In this document: in pieces, positions 14,119-22,489 of the stretch
Position numbering within the stretch: position 1 is the first letter of the stretch
How the letters are laid out: each line of letters starts with the position of its first letter
DNA from: a virus
Virus record (IMG/VR): IMGVR_UViG_3300042301_003756
Location: 1 to 44,319 of that record
Length of the DNA: 44,319 nt
Direction: 5' to 3' (one strand)
Made by a program: the position numbers and the translations under genes
The notes under the pieces: model-generated
Seen by the model: the letters and a program-made list of their open reading frames with translations, nothing else
The model's database searches: none
Told to the model about the DNA's origin: nothing

Positions 14119-15645
14119 GTGGGAATAAGATTAATTATAATTTTTTGTGTGTCTTTGCTATGCAGTATAGCAAATGCACAAACATTTAACTATTCCTATA
14201 CAGACCCTTGTAATGGCAAGGTTTACAATTTATCAATTCCTTATGGGCAAAATCAAATAGCTGTAACGTACTACGGTCAAGTTAATACGTTTACAGCTAA
14301 TGATTTTAATAACGGTGCGTTTGATAACTGGGCCGCTGGTGTTTTTAATCAATATCAAAACGCTTCACCATGTGGTGGTATTGGGACAGCTGTTACGGTG
14401 TCACAAACTCAAAGTACCGCTCTGAATGTAATTAGTATATTCGGAGCTTTATCGGCTATTAGTGATATGGCATCTAGTGGTACGGGAAATATAATGGCAG
14501 CCGCTGGGTCAATAAATAACGTGGGGGGTGGTAACGGTGATTCTAAATCCTCTAACAATAACAAAGAAAATAAAAATGGAAACAATTCTAGCGGATCAAC
14601 AACTTCTGGTGGTTCTGGTAGTGGAAGTAATACTGGTTCTAATAATAATGAAGGTTCGAATGGGTCGAGTGGATCAGGGGGGCAAACTGGTAATTCGAGT
14701 GGATCAGGGGAGCAAACTGGTGGGTCAGGGGGACAAACTGGTGGTTCGAATGGGTCGGAAGAAAAAGGTAGTGCACCAAACAACACTGGTGGATCTGGTG
14801 GCTCGGGTGGAACCACTACAAGTGGTTCAGGCTCTGGTGGCTCAGGTGGTACCACCACAAGCAGCTCAGGTTCTGGTGGCGGGGACGGTGGTAGCTCTAC
14901 ACCAAATCAAACAGAAGGTAGTTCGGATAAAAAATCTGATGCCGTAGGTGGGACAACTAACGCTGTGAAAAGTGGTAGTAGTAATAGTAAAGGATCAGCT
15001 ACAAGTAAAAATGGGGGTAGACCATCAATACTCATGAGTAGTGATTTGGTTGGTTTTCAATTCAATGAAGGAGAAATTAACAGGGGTTCAAGGGTTAATG
15101 CGGGCTACTCATCGGTAAGATATGACGGTCTAAGATCACATGGCCTTATGCTTGATTACACATCTTCAATACAAGGTGGTAACATTACTGGTTATTACGC
15201 TTGGATAAACCGTAAAGCAATTACACTACTTTCAAATACAATAACAATTGGTTTTGCTGGTAGTGGGTCTATGTATAACACCCTCGCTTTTGGTCAGATG
15301 AGGAGTATTAAAAAATTTAAAGCTGTTTACATGTTAACAGCTTCAGCTGGGCAAATATATAAAGAACCTTATTATGGGTCAGCAGCGATTATTGGTGGTA
15401 ATAGGGATTTTAAAATAGGTAAAAGGGTTGATATTAAAACAATGGCTTTGTTCGTTTACGCACCTTTTGTTAGGTATTATGATGATGCTTTATTAAAATC
15501 ACCATTTGTTATTTTACCAATCGTTGGTATGAATTTAGGTGTTACAAAAACATTTAAATTAAATTTTAATTTTGGCGGTGCTTATTCAATTGGGGATAAT
15601 GTGTTAAACTACACTTTAATGATGGGTACAAGATTGGCGTTATGA
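14119..15645 (+). CDS. Exported protein with Gly/Ser linker and beta-barrel-like domain
   Basis: The start is a GTG 6 bp after the csgG stop (MGIRLIIIFCVSLLCSIANAQ, signal peptide). Residues ~22-130 form a compact domain (FNYSYTDPCNGKVYNLSIPYG) with two cysteines. Residues ~135-300 are a low-complexity Gly/Ser/Asn linker encoded by imperfect repeats around 14521-15000. Residues ~302-508 look like a transmembrane beta-barrel (alternating hydrophobic strands ending MMGTRLAL). Passenger, linker and barrel order suggests an outer-membrane anchored protein, possibly a partner of CsgG. The next gene overlaps it by 4 bp (ATGA). Confidence 0.65.
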   Translation: MGIRLIIIFCVSLLCSIANAQTFNYSYTDPCNGKVYNLSIPYGQNQIAVTYYGQVNTFTANDFNNGAFDNWAAGVFNQYQNASPCGGIGTAVTVSQTQSTALNVISIFGALSAISDMASSGTGNIMAAAGSINNVGGGNGDSKSSNNNKENKNGNNSSGSTTSGGSGSGSNTGSNNNEGSNGSSGSGGQTGNSSGSGEQTGGSGGQTGGSNGSEEKGSAPNNTGGSGGSGGTTTSGSGSGGSGGTTTSSSGSGGGDGGSSTPNQTEGSSDKKSDAVGGTTNAVKSGSSNSKGSATSKNGGRPSILMSSDLVGFQFNEGEINRGSRVNAGYSSVRYDGLRSHGLMLDYTSSIQGGNITGYYAWINRKAITLLSNTITIGFAGSGSMYNTLAFGQMRSIKKFKAVYMLTASAGQIYKEPYYGSAAIIGGNRDFKIGKRVDIKTMALFVYAPFVRYYDDALLKSPFVILPIVGMNLGVTKTFKLNFNFGGAYSIGDNVLNYTLMMGTRLAL

Positions 15646-17939
15646 TGAGAAGGTTTTTTTTATTCTTGGTTATGTTTATCTGTTGTGCAAACATTGTTAA
15701 CGCACAAGCAACCTCTATAACCGTTGGTGGTACCTCATCTAATTTATCCGTTTCATATAACACAACAAGTGTTGTTGATTCAGATTTAACAATAACAGCA
15801 AACGGTAATATAACGGGCTTTAGGGTTCAAATATCACAAACATATACTTCTGGTGATGTTTTGAGTTATACTGGAACGTTACCAAGCGGTGTAACAGCTT
15901 CATGGAACTCAACAACAGGTATATTAAGTTTTAACGGTACAACAACAGCAGCAAACTGGCAAACTCTTTTAAGAACGGTTACATTTAAATCAACAACAAC
16001 AACTTGCTACGCTAATATAAGAAGAATCACTTTTGTTGCGGGTACAGTATTTTATAATCCATTAACCGAACATTTTTATGAATATGTTGCATCATCTGGA
16101 TCTTGGACAAGTGCTAAAACCTCAGCTGAAAATCGCTCATATTTTGGTAGAGTTGGTTATTTAGCGACAATGTCATCTGAAGCTGAAAATAACTTTATCT
16201 GGAGAATTATGGCTAATGACGGTTGGTTTGGTGGTTCTGATGAGCTTTCACAAGTTAACACTGCAAAAGGTACAACAGCATTTGCTTCACAAGCTGCGGT
16301 AGAGGGGAAATGGCACTGGGTGACTGGCCCAGAAAAAGGTACACAATTTTCAAACGGTAACACCCCGAGTACAACAGTAATTAGTGGGCGATATCATAAG
16401 TGGGCTAGCGGGGAGCCAAATAACGCTGGTGGTGAACATTACGCACAATTCTATTCCGCAAATAGTGGTTCATGGAATGACTTACCTAACACAACTTTAC
16501 CTGGTTATATTTGTGAATACGGTGACATGCCAGGTGATTTAACATCCAGTGTAACGATATTTACAAGGCGAATTAATGTTGGTAATGGATCAACTGGTAC
16601 AATTAGTGGTGGGGATATAAATGTATGTTCTGGCTCAAATAGCACCACATTAACCCTTAATAGTATGACTGGTAGTGTCGCTAGATGGGAATCATCTTTT
16701 GATAACTTCTTTACAGCTGGTACAACAATATCAAGTACGTCAACAAGTATAACAATATCGAATATAACAAAAACAACTTATTATAGGGCAATTGTTAATT
16801 CAAGTAGTCCAGTAACCTGCTCATCATTAGCATCATCTAGTGTTTATCTATCTGTTAAACCAACTAATGCTGGGACAGTATTTGCGGCAAATAACACAAT
16901 ATGTGCTGGTGGTGTTGTTGAACTAACCTTATCTGGCCAACAAGGTAATATCAATAGATGGCAAAGATCAACAGATAATGTTAACTGGACAAATATAACA
17001 AACACAACCACAACTTTAACAGAAACAATATCATCATCTGGTACATATTATTATCGTGTGGAAGTTCAAACACCTAATTGTGGTAGCGCAGTTTTTTCAA
17101 CCAGTAAAACCATTACTGTTATTTCTGGTACACCACCCACAGGTGGTTCAGTTTCATCAGCTGTGCATGCAACAACAACAAACTCTGGTACTTTAACTTT
17201 GAGTGGTCACACAGGTACAATAGTAAAGTGGCAAAGATCTGTAAACAATGGTGTTACGTGGACTGATATCGCTAATACAGGTACAACAAACAGTTATACA
17301 AATCAAACAGATGCAACATTATTTAGAGCCCAATTACAGAGTGGTACTTGCGGTTTTACTTTTTCTAATGCTGGTGTTATTGTGGTCGCACCATTTGCGT
17401 ATTCTGGGTACGTTTACAACGCTGAGGGGGTTGGTGTTTCTGGGATAACAGTAAAACTACATTTTAAACTTAAAACACAATCAACATATACACTACTTGG
17501 TACATACACTACGGATGTGAGTGGTAAATATACGATAACAACTAATGAAAGTGTTAATTTAAATGATTTTAGAATTATAGTGGGTGAAAGCATTAGTATT
17601 TTAGCACCAGATGTGACGGATGCACAATTTTTTAACCAAAAAATATTTACACAATCTTTTAACTCTAAAGATTATTATAGAATGGATGTAAATAACAATA
17701 ATATATTATCAATAACAGATGTTGTTTTAATCTTCCAAAGAAAAAATAATGTAATACCTAGTTGGTTAAATTCAACACCAAATTACAGATTATTTACAGC
17801 AGCGCAGTGGTCTGTTATTAACGGGTCTAATAGTAATCTAAAAACAACTTACAGTGGCACCCAATCCATTACAATGGATAATTTATCCCATAACGGGGCA
17901 ACAAATTTTTATATAATAAGAACAGGTTATAAACAATAA
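15642..17939 (+). CDS. Exported C-type lectin protein with Ig-like repeats and dockerin-like end
   Basis: This 765-residue protein has a signal peptide (MRRFFLFLVMFICCANIVNA). Residues ~136-294 form a C-type lectin domain: EHFYEYVASSGSWTSAKTSA at the start, EPN at 258-260 (the mannose-type Ca-site tripeptide) and WND at 278-280. Residues ~300-570 are repeated Ig-like modules with RWQRSTDN and KWQRSVNN. After a CarboxypepD-like segment (SGYVYNAEGVGVSGITVKLH) there is a dockerin-like stretch (YYRMDVNNNNILSITDVVLI). The end resembles the middle of the 10748 product but lacks a T9SS tail. It probably binds glycans on the infected cell or on other cells. Confidence 0.8.
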   Translation: MMRRFFLFLVMFICCANIVNAQATSITVGGTSSNLSVSYNTTSVVDSDLTITANGNITGFRVQISQTYTSGDVLSYTGTLPSGVTASWNSTTGILSFNGTTTAANWQTLLRTVTFKSTTTTCYANIRRITFVAGTVFYNPLTEHFYEYVASSGSWTSAKTSAENRSYFGRVGYLATMSSEAENNFIWRIMANDGWFGGSDELSQVNTAKGTTAFASQAAVEGKWHWVTGPEKGTQFSNGNTPSTTVISGRYHKWASGEPNNAGGEHYAQFYSANSGSWNDLPNTTLPGYICEYGDMPGDLTSSVTIFTRRINVGNGSTGTISGGDINVCSGSNSTTLTLNSMTGSVARWESSFDNFFTAGTTISSTSTSITISNITKTTYYRAIVNSSSPVTCSSLASSSVYLSVKPTNAGTVFAANNTICAGGVVELTLSGQQGNINRWQRSTDNVNWTNITNTTTTLTETISSSGTYYYRVEVQTPNCGSAVFSTSKTITVISGTPPTGGSVSSAVHATTTNSGTLTLSGHTGTIVKWQRSVNNGVTWTDIANTGTTNSYTNQTDATLFRAQLQSGTCGFTFSNAGVIVVAPFAYSGYVYNAEGVGVSGITVKLHFKLKTQSTYTLLGTYTTDVSGKYTITTNESVNLNDFRIIVGESISILAPDVTDAQFFNQKIFTQSFNSKDYYRMDVNNNNILSITDVVLIFQRKNNVIPSWLNSTPNYRLFTAAQWSVINGSNSNLKTTYSGTQSITMDNLSHNGATNFYIIRTGYKQ

Positions 17940-17943
17940 AATT

Positions 17944-18432
17944 ATGAAACAGTTTATTTTTTCGCTAATTATGATACTCGCAGTATCAAATTCAGCATTT
18001 TCTCAAACCAATGGGCCGATCTCAGCGTACCCTCAAATTTGTGTTAGTGTAGATTCGGTTTACAGCACAATGAAAATAAAAGAATTTAAAGATAGGAATA
18101 TACTATTCGGGGTTAAACAAATTACCGAAGAAGTTTTATCTGAAAAATATTCATTATGCGAACAAAACGCCATACCAGTTATGGTTGAGATCACTAGAGT
18201 AGGTACACCGTCAACAACTTTTAGAATTGCTGGTGTTGGTGCGGCAACAGAAACAACACAAATACTACTAAAACTACATTTTGGGGATAAGATTGTTGAT
18301 GGTATTGGTGAATCAGCGACAACCGCTAGTTACGCATTTATTGAATTGAAAGAGGGTAAGGTACCATTTAGTAAATCATCGATAGGTATTGCAATGAAAA
18401 AGGCTATAATTGACGCAGTTAGTAAACTATAA
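17944..18432 (+). CDS. Short exported CsgG-like protein
   Basis: This 162-residue protein has a signal peptide (MKQFIFSLIMILAVSNSAFS). Its second half parallels the C-terminal part of the CsgG protein at 13387: TTQILLKLHFGDKIVDGIGE corresponds to the RLGMQVKFVDAETGEVIVG region, and FSKSSIGIAMKKAIIDAVSKL to NQSTIGTSTKKALETASS. The N-terminal, pore-forming part of CsgG is shortened or missing, so it may be a periplasmic accessory or a degenerate copy. It lies 4 bp after the lectin gene and 1 bp before the next gene. Confidence 0.65.
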   Translation: MKQFIFSLIMILAVSNSAFSQTNGPISAYPQICVSVDSVYSTMKIKEFKDRNILFGVKQITEEVLSEKYSLCEQNAIPVMVEITRVGTPSTTFRIAGVGAATETTQILLKLHFGDKIVDGIGESATTASYAFIELKEGKVPFSKSSIGIAMKKAIIDAVSKL

Positions 18433-18433
18433 G

Positions 18434-19171
18434 ATGAGATACTTAATAACAATACTATTAGTATGCGTTTTTGGCCGTTTAGAGGCCCAAATAAAGAGTT
18501 TTGACTTCGGTGGGGTATTACTTACAGGAAACAATAAAAACGTTCAGATAACGTCTAAAATGAGTTATGAACTTAATAATAAAAAAAAGGACGTTGGTGT
18601 TAGTTTAAACCCATATTATTTTTTATTCTATGGACAAAAAAATAACGAATTTATTAAACAATCTGAGGATGCCAGATTAAATATTTTTTCCTGGAAAGAG
18701 GTTAAAAATAATTACAGTGTGATTTTATTCTCAACTGTTGAACATTCTTTGGTTAAGAATTTGGACTTAAGTATTTCTGGTGGTATGGGTCTTAAAAAGT
18801 CATTTAAGACTAATAAATTGGGTGGTAGCGTATCACTCGCATATGTTTATGATAGGTCTGAAATATCAAAACTTTGGTTTGGTAGTAAAAGGTTATCGTA
18901 TAGACATACTTTAAAATATAAGATAACTGATTATACCCTTGAACATAATATGTTGTTACAACCAGCTGTTGTCTCGACTAATGATTTAATCTGGGCTAAA
19001 AATACGGTTGGTAATTACAACCTATCAATAACCAAAGCAATTAAGAAAACAACATCCATTGGATTTGTTTATGAGGGGTATCTATCAACAATTAGTTCTG
19101 AACTAAATAAAAATATAAAACCTTTAGATCAAAGATTTAGTTTCATATTCAAGTATTCGATGCCTAATTAA
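18434..19171 (+). CDS. Outer-membrane beta-barrel-like protein
   Basis: The start at 18434 gives signal peptide MRYLITILLVCVFGRLEAQ; an upstream in-frame ATG at 18410 lies inside the previous gene. The 245-residue protein shows alternating strands typical of small outer-membrane barrels (ISGGMGLKKSFKTNKLGGSV, RHTLKYKITDYTLEHNMLL) and ends in FIFKYSMPN. It resembles DUF481-type proteins in layout. It is the last gene of the envelope operon and overlaps the minus-strand gene 19124-19324 tail to tail by 48 bp. Confidence 0.65.
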   Translation: MRYLITILLVCVFGRLEAQIKSFDFGGVLLTGNNKNVQITSKMSYELNNKKKDVGVSLNPYYFLFYGQKNNEFIKQSEDARLNIFSWKEVKNNYSVILFSTVEHSLVKNLDLSISGGMGLKKSFKTNKLGGSVSLAYVYDRSEISKLWFGSKRLSYRHTLKYKITDYTLEHNMLLQPAVVSTNDLIWAKNTVGNYNLSITKAIKKTTSIGFVYEGYLSTISSELNKNIKPLDQRFSFIFKYSMPN

Positions 19172-19324
19172 ATCAAATTTTTTTTCTTCGTATAAATCAA
19201 ATATTTCTTTTGAGAAATTATCACTGAATATAAATGCATCTATTTTATCAGTAAAGAGGTCTCCCAACCTATCTTTATATATTAAAATTTTACGGCTGTC
19301 AACGTATCTTTTATTAAAACTCAT
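19124..19324 (-). CDS. Small phage protein, unknown
   Basis: The 66-residue product starts MSFNKRYVDSRKILIYKDRL. It is charged and mostly helical (FSKEIFDLYEEKKFDLIRHR). The last 16 codons overlap the 3' end of the plus-strand barrel gene. It lies downstream of a terminator, so it may be read only by readthrough or have its own weak promoter. The composition looks coding, but the overlap lowers confidence. Confidence 0.5.
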   Translation of the reverse strand: MSFNKRYVDSRKILIYKDRLGDLFTDKIDAFIFSDNFSKEIFDLYEEKKFDLIRHRILEYETKSLI

Positions 19325-19338
19325 ATTATAATAATAAA

Positions 19339-19365
19339 AAAAGGCCTGGTAAAACCAAGCCTTTA
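19339..19365 (-). terminator. Intrinsic terminator after the 19637-19383 gene
   Basis: On the minus strand AAAGGC-TTGG and CCAGGCCTTT form a stem with one mismatch, a TTTT loop and a following T-run (complement of 19336-19342). It ends the operon coming from 21906. Confidence 0.75.
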
Positions 19366-19382
19366 TTTTTAATTTAGTTTAA

Positions 19383-19637
19383 TTAGACAGCTACACCATC
19401 TAAGAATAACTTTCCTAAAGTAGCGATAGCCGCTTTAGCTTCAGTTAATGTTTCAACTGCACTTCCGTTAGCTGTTGATCCGATATCAATAATACCAGCG
19501 TCATCAGCAGCACCAAAGAAATGAATTTCACCATTTTGAACAATAGCTGCGATATAACCAGATGCTGGTACTAATTGTGCACCATCTTCATACTCACATT
19601 CTACAGCTTTTCCATTTAAATTTTTTACAAATGCCAT
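19383..19637 (-). CDS. Small phage protein, unknown (Ala/Gly-rich)
   Basis: This 84-residue protein starts MAFVKNLNGKAVECEYEDGA. It has a beta-rich first half (GYIAAIVQNGEIHFFGAADD) and an Ala-rich helical end (LTEAKAAIATLGKLFLDGV). There is no signal or membrane segment. The length and pattern would suit a small virion or decoration protein, but I cannot assign it. It is the last gene before the terminator at 19339-19365. Confidence 0.6.
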   Translation of the reverse strand: MAFVKNLNGKAVECEYEDGAQLVPASGYIAAIVQNGEIHFFGAADDAGIIDIGSTANGSAVETLTEAKAAIATLGKLFLDGVAV

Positions 19638-19666
19638 TTTAATTGTTTTTTAGTTTTATATTTATT

Positions 19667-20152
19667 TTATTTATTTTCATTAGTACCCGTTTCAGTCATT
19701 TTTTGAATATAGACATCTACTAATCTACTAACAGCTTCAGGTTTTTCATCCGCTTTAAATTTTACTTTTATTCTAGCCATTCCAGACCTATCGGTATTTT
19801 TACCAGAATCAACTTCAATACCTTTAATATTGTGTTGATAACCTTTCTTTTTGAAAAGACCTAGTAGGGATTTTTTAAGATCAGATACCTCACCATCACT
19901 ATCCCCAAAAATAAGTCTAGCTTCAAATTCAATATCTAATTCATCTAAACCTATAGATGAGTGGTCGGCCAAAATATAAAGCGGTACATCCAAAGTTTTA
20001 TCTCCTATTACAAAGGTTTGTATTTTGGGTGTACCGTCTTCATTGAAATAATTCCTAAGAGCATTAATATGCTGTCTTTCACTTATACCCTGAGAAACCA
20101 TGGCAGCTTCTAGAAGTCCACCAACTAATTCCTCAATATTCAATCTTGACAT
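19667..20152 (-). CDS. DUF2589-like protein, short form
   Basis: This 161-residue protein begins MSRLNIEELVGGLLEAAMVS, a helix typical of DUF2589 proteins. It continues with VIGDKTLDVPLYILADHSSI and LDELDIEFEARLIF, the beta-sandwich part of that family, and ends in MARIKVKFKADEKPEAVSRL. It is probably a distant paralogue of the next gene upstream (20213-20812). The function of the family is unknown. No export signal is present. Confidence 0.65.
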   Translation of the reverse strand: MSRLNIEELVGGLLEAAMVSQGISERQHINALRNYFNEDGTPKIQTFVIGDKTLDVPLYILADHSSIGLDELDIEFEARLIFGDSDGEVSDLKKSLLGLFKKKGYQHNIKGIEVDSGKNTDRSGMARIKVKFKADEKPEAVSRLVDVYIQKMTETGTNENK

Positions 20153-20212
20153 ATATGTTGTAATTTTTTTTCAAATGTAGTTAAAATTATTCATAAAGTC
20201 AAGTTATTGGTA

Positions 20213-20812
20213 TTAAGCGTTTGTGTTAACAGATGGTGGAATTAAAGTTGGCTCTAACATTTGTGTTAGGTAATCCGATAATTTCAACATACCTTCTGTT
20301 GGTGGTAATTGCTCTGCGTGTACTTTTACTTCATATTTAGCTGAATTATCTGTACTTCTTGTGTTCTCCTTGTGAGTAGCAACACTACCAGACATATTAA
20401 CTGAATATTTCATACCCCAGAATCCACCAGATGCACTAGCACTAAAGCTACCGCTTTTATCTTCTGATGTTTTGTCTACCTCAGATGTTTTAACTTCCAT
20501 AGTAAAAGCAATATCAGCTGATGTGATAGCTAATGCTGGAAGTGGAACTAAAGGTAACATCGCAACTTTAGAATACAAAGTTTTAACCGACTGAGATCCA
20601 TCTGTAGGATCAGTCATAACTCTTTGCATTTGAACGTCTAAAGAACGAGCTGTTGTGTTACCCTCTTTATCTGTTTGGAATGCAACTTCGTTGATGTATT
20701 TCCATGTTACATCGTTTAATTTTGCTTGCCCCTTCGCCATACCAACGATAGGTGACACAATCAGTTCTTCAATAGGAAGACCCGTAAATTGAGCGGAAAT
20801 GTCTGCTGCCAT
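20213..20812 (-). CDS. DUF2589 family protein
   Basis: This 199-residue protein matches the DUF2589 layout: an N-terminal helix (FTGLPIEELIVSPIVGMAKG) with WKYINEVAF, then a strand with PLVPLPALAITSADIAFTME, then a Ser/Gly-rich segment and a final strand YEVKVHAEQLPPTEGML. The family is found in bacteria and phages without known function, often as two or more adjacent copies near a zinc-ribbon gene, as here. It probably acts in the cytoplasm or virion because there is no signal peptide. TATAAATA (20854-20847) lies upstream. Confidence 0.75.
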   Translation of the reverse strand: MAADISAQFTGLPIEELIVSPIVGMAKGQAKLNDVTWKYINEVAFQTDKEGNTTARSLDVQMQRVMTDPTDGSQSVKTLYSKVAMLPLVPLPALAITSADIAFTMEVKTSEVDKTSEDKSGSFSASASGGFWGMKYSVNMSGSVATHKENTRSTDNSAKYEVKVHAEQLPPTEGMLKLSDYLTQMLEPTLIPPSVNTNA

Positions 20813-20859
20813 AATTTTGTTTTTAGTTTTTTTATTTTTTATTTTTTATTTATAGATAA

Positions 20860-21063
20860 TTATCCAAATTTAACCATACCCTTGTATTGTCTTTTTATGT
20901 CCTCTATTTCATTTAAAGTTTCCTTAAAAGTTTTTATAATTTCGTCATTTACCGCAAAATTAAACACAGTTTGACATGTCGGACATACCGATACAGGATT
21001 TTTAATAATAAAATCTAAACTAATGCCTAGGGGAGTTTGACAATTTGGGCAAGGTAAAGCCAT
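20860..21063 (-). CDS. Zinc-ribbon protein
   Basis: This 67-residue protein has two knuckles, C5-x2-C8 (CPNC) and C27-x2-C30 (CPTC), which would bind one zinc ion. A helical tail follows (FKETLNEIEDIKRQYKGM). It lies 6 bp after the endolysin gene and before the DUF2589 genes. The tail may form a coiled coil with a partner. The biochemical role is unknown. Confidence 0.75.
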   Translation of the reverse strand: MALPCPNCQTPLGISLDFIIKNPVSVCPTCQTVFNFAVNDEIIKTFKETLNEIEDIKRQYKGMVKFG

Positions 21064-21069
21064 GATAAA

Positions 21070-21906
21070 TTATTTTAACAAGTTGTAAAATTCGTTAAAG
21101 TGTTTAATACGATCATCAAGACCTATTGTACCACCATTTACTCTTTTTGTTACAGCTGTAACAGTTGCTGTGTCAGCACCTTTATCGCAAATAGTCCAAA
21201 GATTATTTGAGTTAAAGAAAAATGCGGCTGAAGCCAACGGGTATTTAGTAGCAACTAGATCAGGATTTTCTAAAATATTATCATCAACCATTTTATCAAA
21301 CGCTGTGTAGTTTGATTTACCAGTTAATTGAATGTAACCACGACCACGGAATTTAAAACCTTCACCAGATGTTTCGTCACCATTACCCATACGAGATGAA
21401 TAAACACGGTTAGCAATTTTTTCTGGTTGGCGAGCATAAGACTCATTTAATGTACCTGGGAAATATTTTGGGAATATTTTTTTAAGACCATCAGCACTGT
21501 AATTTAAATTTTCAGTAACAGCTTTAAAACCACCAGATTCGTGACCACATTGAGCCAAGAAATGCGCTAATCTTAAAGTGTTTGTGATATTAAATTTAGC
21601 CGCTGTGTCAGGGATCTGTGCGATAACTGCATCAGGAATATGGCCTTTTAACGCTGCTAATTTAAAGTTTGATGGTGGTATTGCTACTGGAGCAGCAGCT
21701 GGCGCAGCTGGTTTTGAACCTTCATTCAAACCCATTTTTGCCCAAGTTGCATCACCAACAATACCGTCAGCGGTTAAACCATTAGCGGTTTGCCATTCTT
21801 TAACTAATTTTTCTGTTCCTGGACCGAAAGCACCATCAGCTGCCGTACCCAATTTCGCCTGGAGTTTTTTTACATCATCTCCTTTTGAACCTACTTTTAA
21901 TAACAT
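21070..21906 (-). CDS. Endolysin: peptidoglycan-binding domain plus GH19 muramidase/chitinase-like domain
   Basis: This 278-residue protein has an N-terminal PG-binding type 1 domain (residues 1-60: VGSKGDDVKKLQAKLG, FGPGTEKLVKEWQ, DGIVGDATWAKMG). An Ala/Pro linker follows (66-78), then a GH19 lysozyme-like catalytic domain (85-278). The catalytic glutamate is E123 in CGHESGGF, with the second acidic residue E132 (TENLNY) nine positions later. FRGRGYIQLTGKSNY is the family's substrate-cleft signature. There is no signal peptide, so a holin or other membrane factor must release it. It heads the operon that continues with the zinc-ribbon and DUF2589 genes. Confidence 0.9.
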   Translation of the reverse strand: MLLKVGSKGDDVKKLQAKLGTAADGAFGPGTEKLVKEWQTANGLTADGIVGDATWAKMGLNEGSKPAAPAAAPVAIPPSNFKLAALKGHIPDAVIAQIPDTAAKFNITNTLRLAHFLAQCGHESGGFKAVTENLNYSADGLKKIFPKYFPGTLNESYARQPEKIANRVYSSRMGNGDETSGEGFKFRGRGYIQLTGKSNYTAFDKMVDDNILENPDLVATKYPLASAAFFFNSNNLWTICDKGADTATVTAVTKRVNGGTIGLDDRIKHFNEFYNLLK

Positions 21907-21926
21907 AATTCTTTTTTTTTGATTTT

Positions 21927-22085
21927 TTATTTTATTATACTAACAGTAAATACTTTCAAAAAATCCTTAAGACTCATTTTTTTAATTTCAGCAAAAAATT
22001 TTGCCGCTTCCAATCTTGAAGCGTGTTTGTTTGTTCTACCAATTGGTTCTTTGGTTTTATCGAATCTATTGTAAAAAATAATCAT
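21927..22085 (-). CDS. Small basic protein (52 aa), unknown
   Basis: A 53-codon frame runs from ATG 22085 to TAA 21929-21927. It encodes MIIFYNRFDKTKEPIGRTNK and then a helical part (HASRLEAAKFFAEIKKMSLK). Codon choice resembles the neighbours, and the protein is clearly amphipathic and basic. It fills the gap upstream of the endolysin. No family is recognised. Confidence 0.55.
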   Translation of the reverse strand: MIIFYNRFDKTKEPIGRTNKHASRLEAAKFFAEIKKMSLKDFLKVFTVSIIK

Positions 22086-22184
22086 ATGTTTGTTTATTAA
22101 TAAATATTTAGGATTATAGGTTAATTTTCATTTTTATCAAGATATTTATTGAAAAAACTAAACTATTATTAAAACAAACTAACT

Positions 22185-22346
22185 ATGGCAGCACCAGGTA
22201 AAAAGAAAACTTCTTCAACAGGTATTAAGGAGTTTAGACGTAAAATTAAAAAAAACAGAAAGGGTATCCACTCTAAAAATAAAAGTAGTAAAGGTAAAAA
22301 TACTAAAAACTATAAGAAACCATATAGAGGCCAAGGTAGAAGATAA
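22185..22346 (+). CDS. Very basic small protein (53 aa)
   Basis: A 54-codon frame starts at ATG 22185 (MAAPGKKKTSSTGIKEFRRK) and ends at TAA 22346. Nearly half the residues are Lys or Arg, spread over the whole length, and there is only one acidic residue. A TATTTATT element lies upstream (22143-22150), and a terminator follows before the convergent helicase gene. A nucleic-acid-binding or DNA-condensing role in the head is a reasonable inference from charge alone. Confidence 0.65.
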   Translation: MAAPGKKKTSSTGIKEFRRKIKKNRKGIHSKNKSSKGKNTKNYKKPYRGQGRR

Positions 22347-22458
22347 CTTTAGAAAAAAAATTAAACCAGGTAGAGAGCTAATTATAAGTTAATTGTGGTT
22401 ACTCTTGAACCAATATATATGGTAAAGTAAAGTCAAAAATTTAAATAACCTCTATAAA

Positions 22459-22486
22459 AAAAGCCACCGTAATTGGTGGCTTTTAT
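22459..22486. terminator. Bidirectional terminator
   Basis: Stem aaagccacc (22460-22468) with ggtggcttt (22475-22483) and a 6-nt loop, flanked by A-run and T-run. It separates the basic small gene from the convergent helicase gene. Confidence 0.85.
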
Positions 22487-22489
22487 ATT

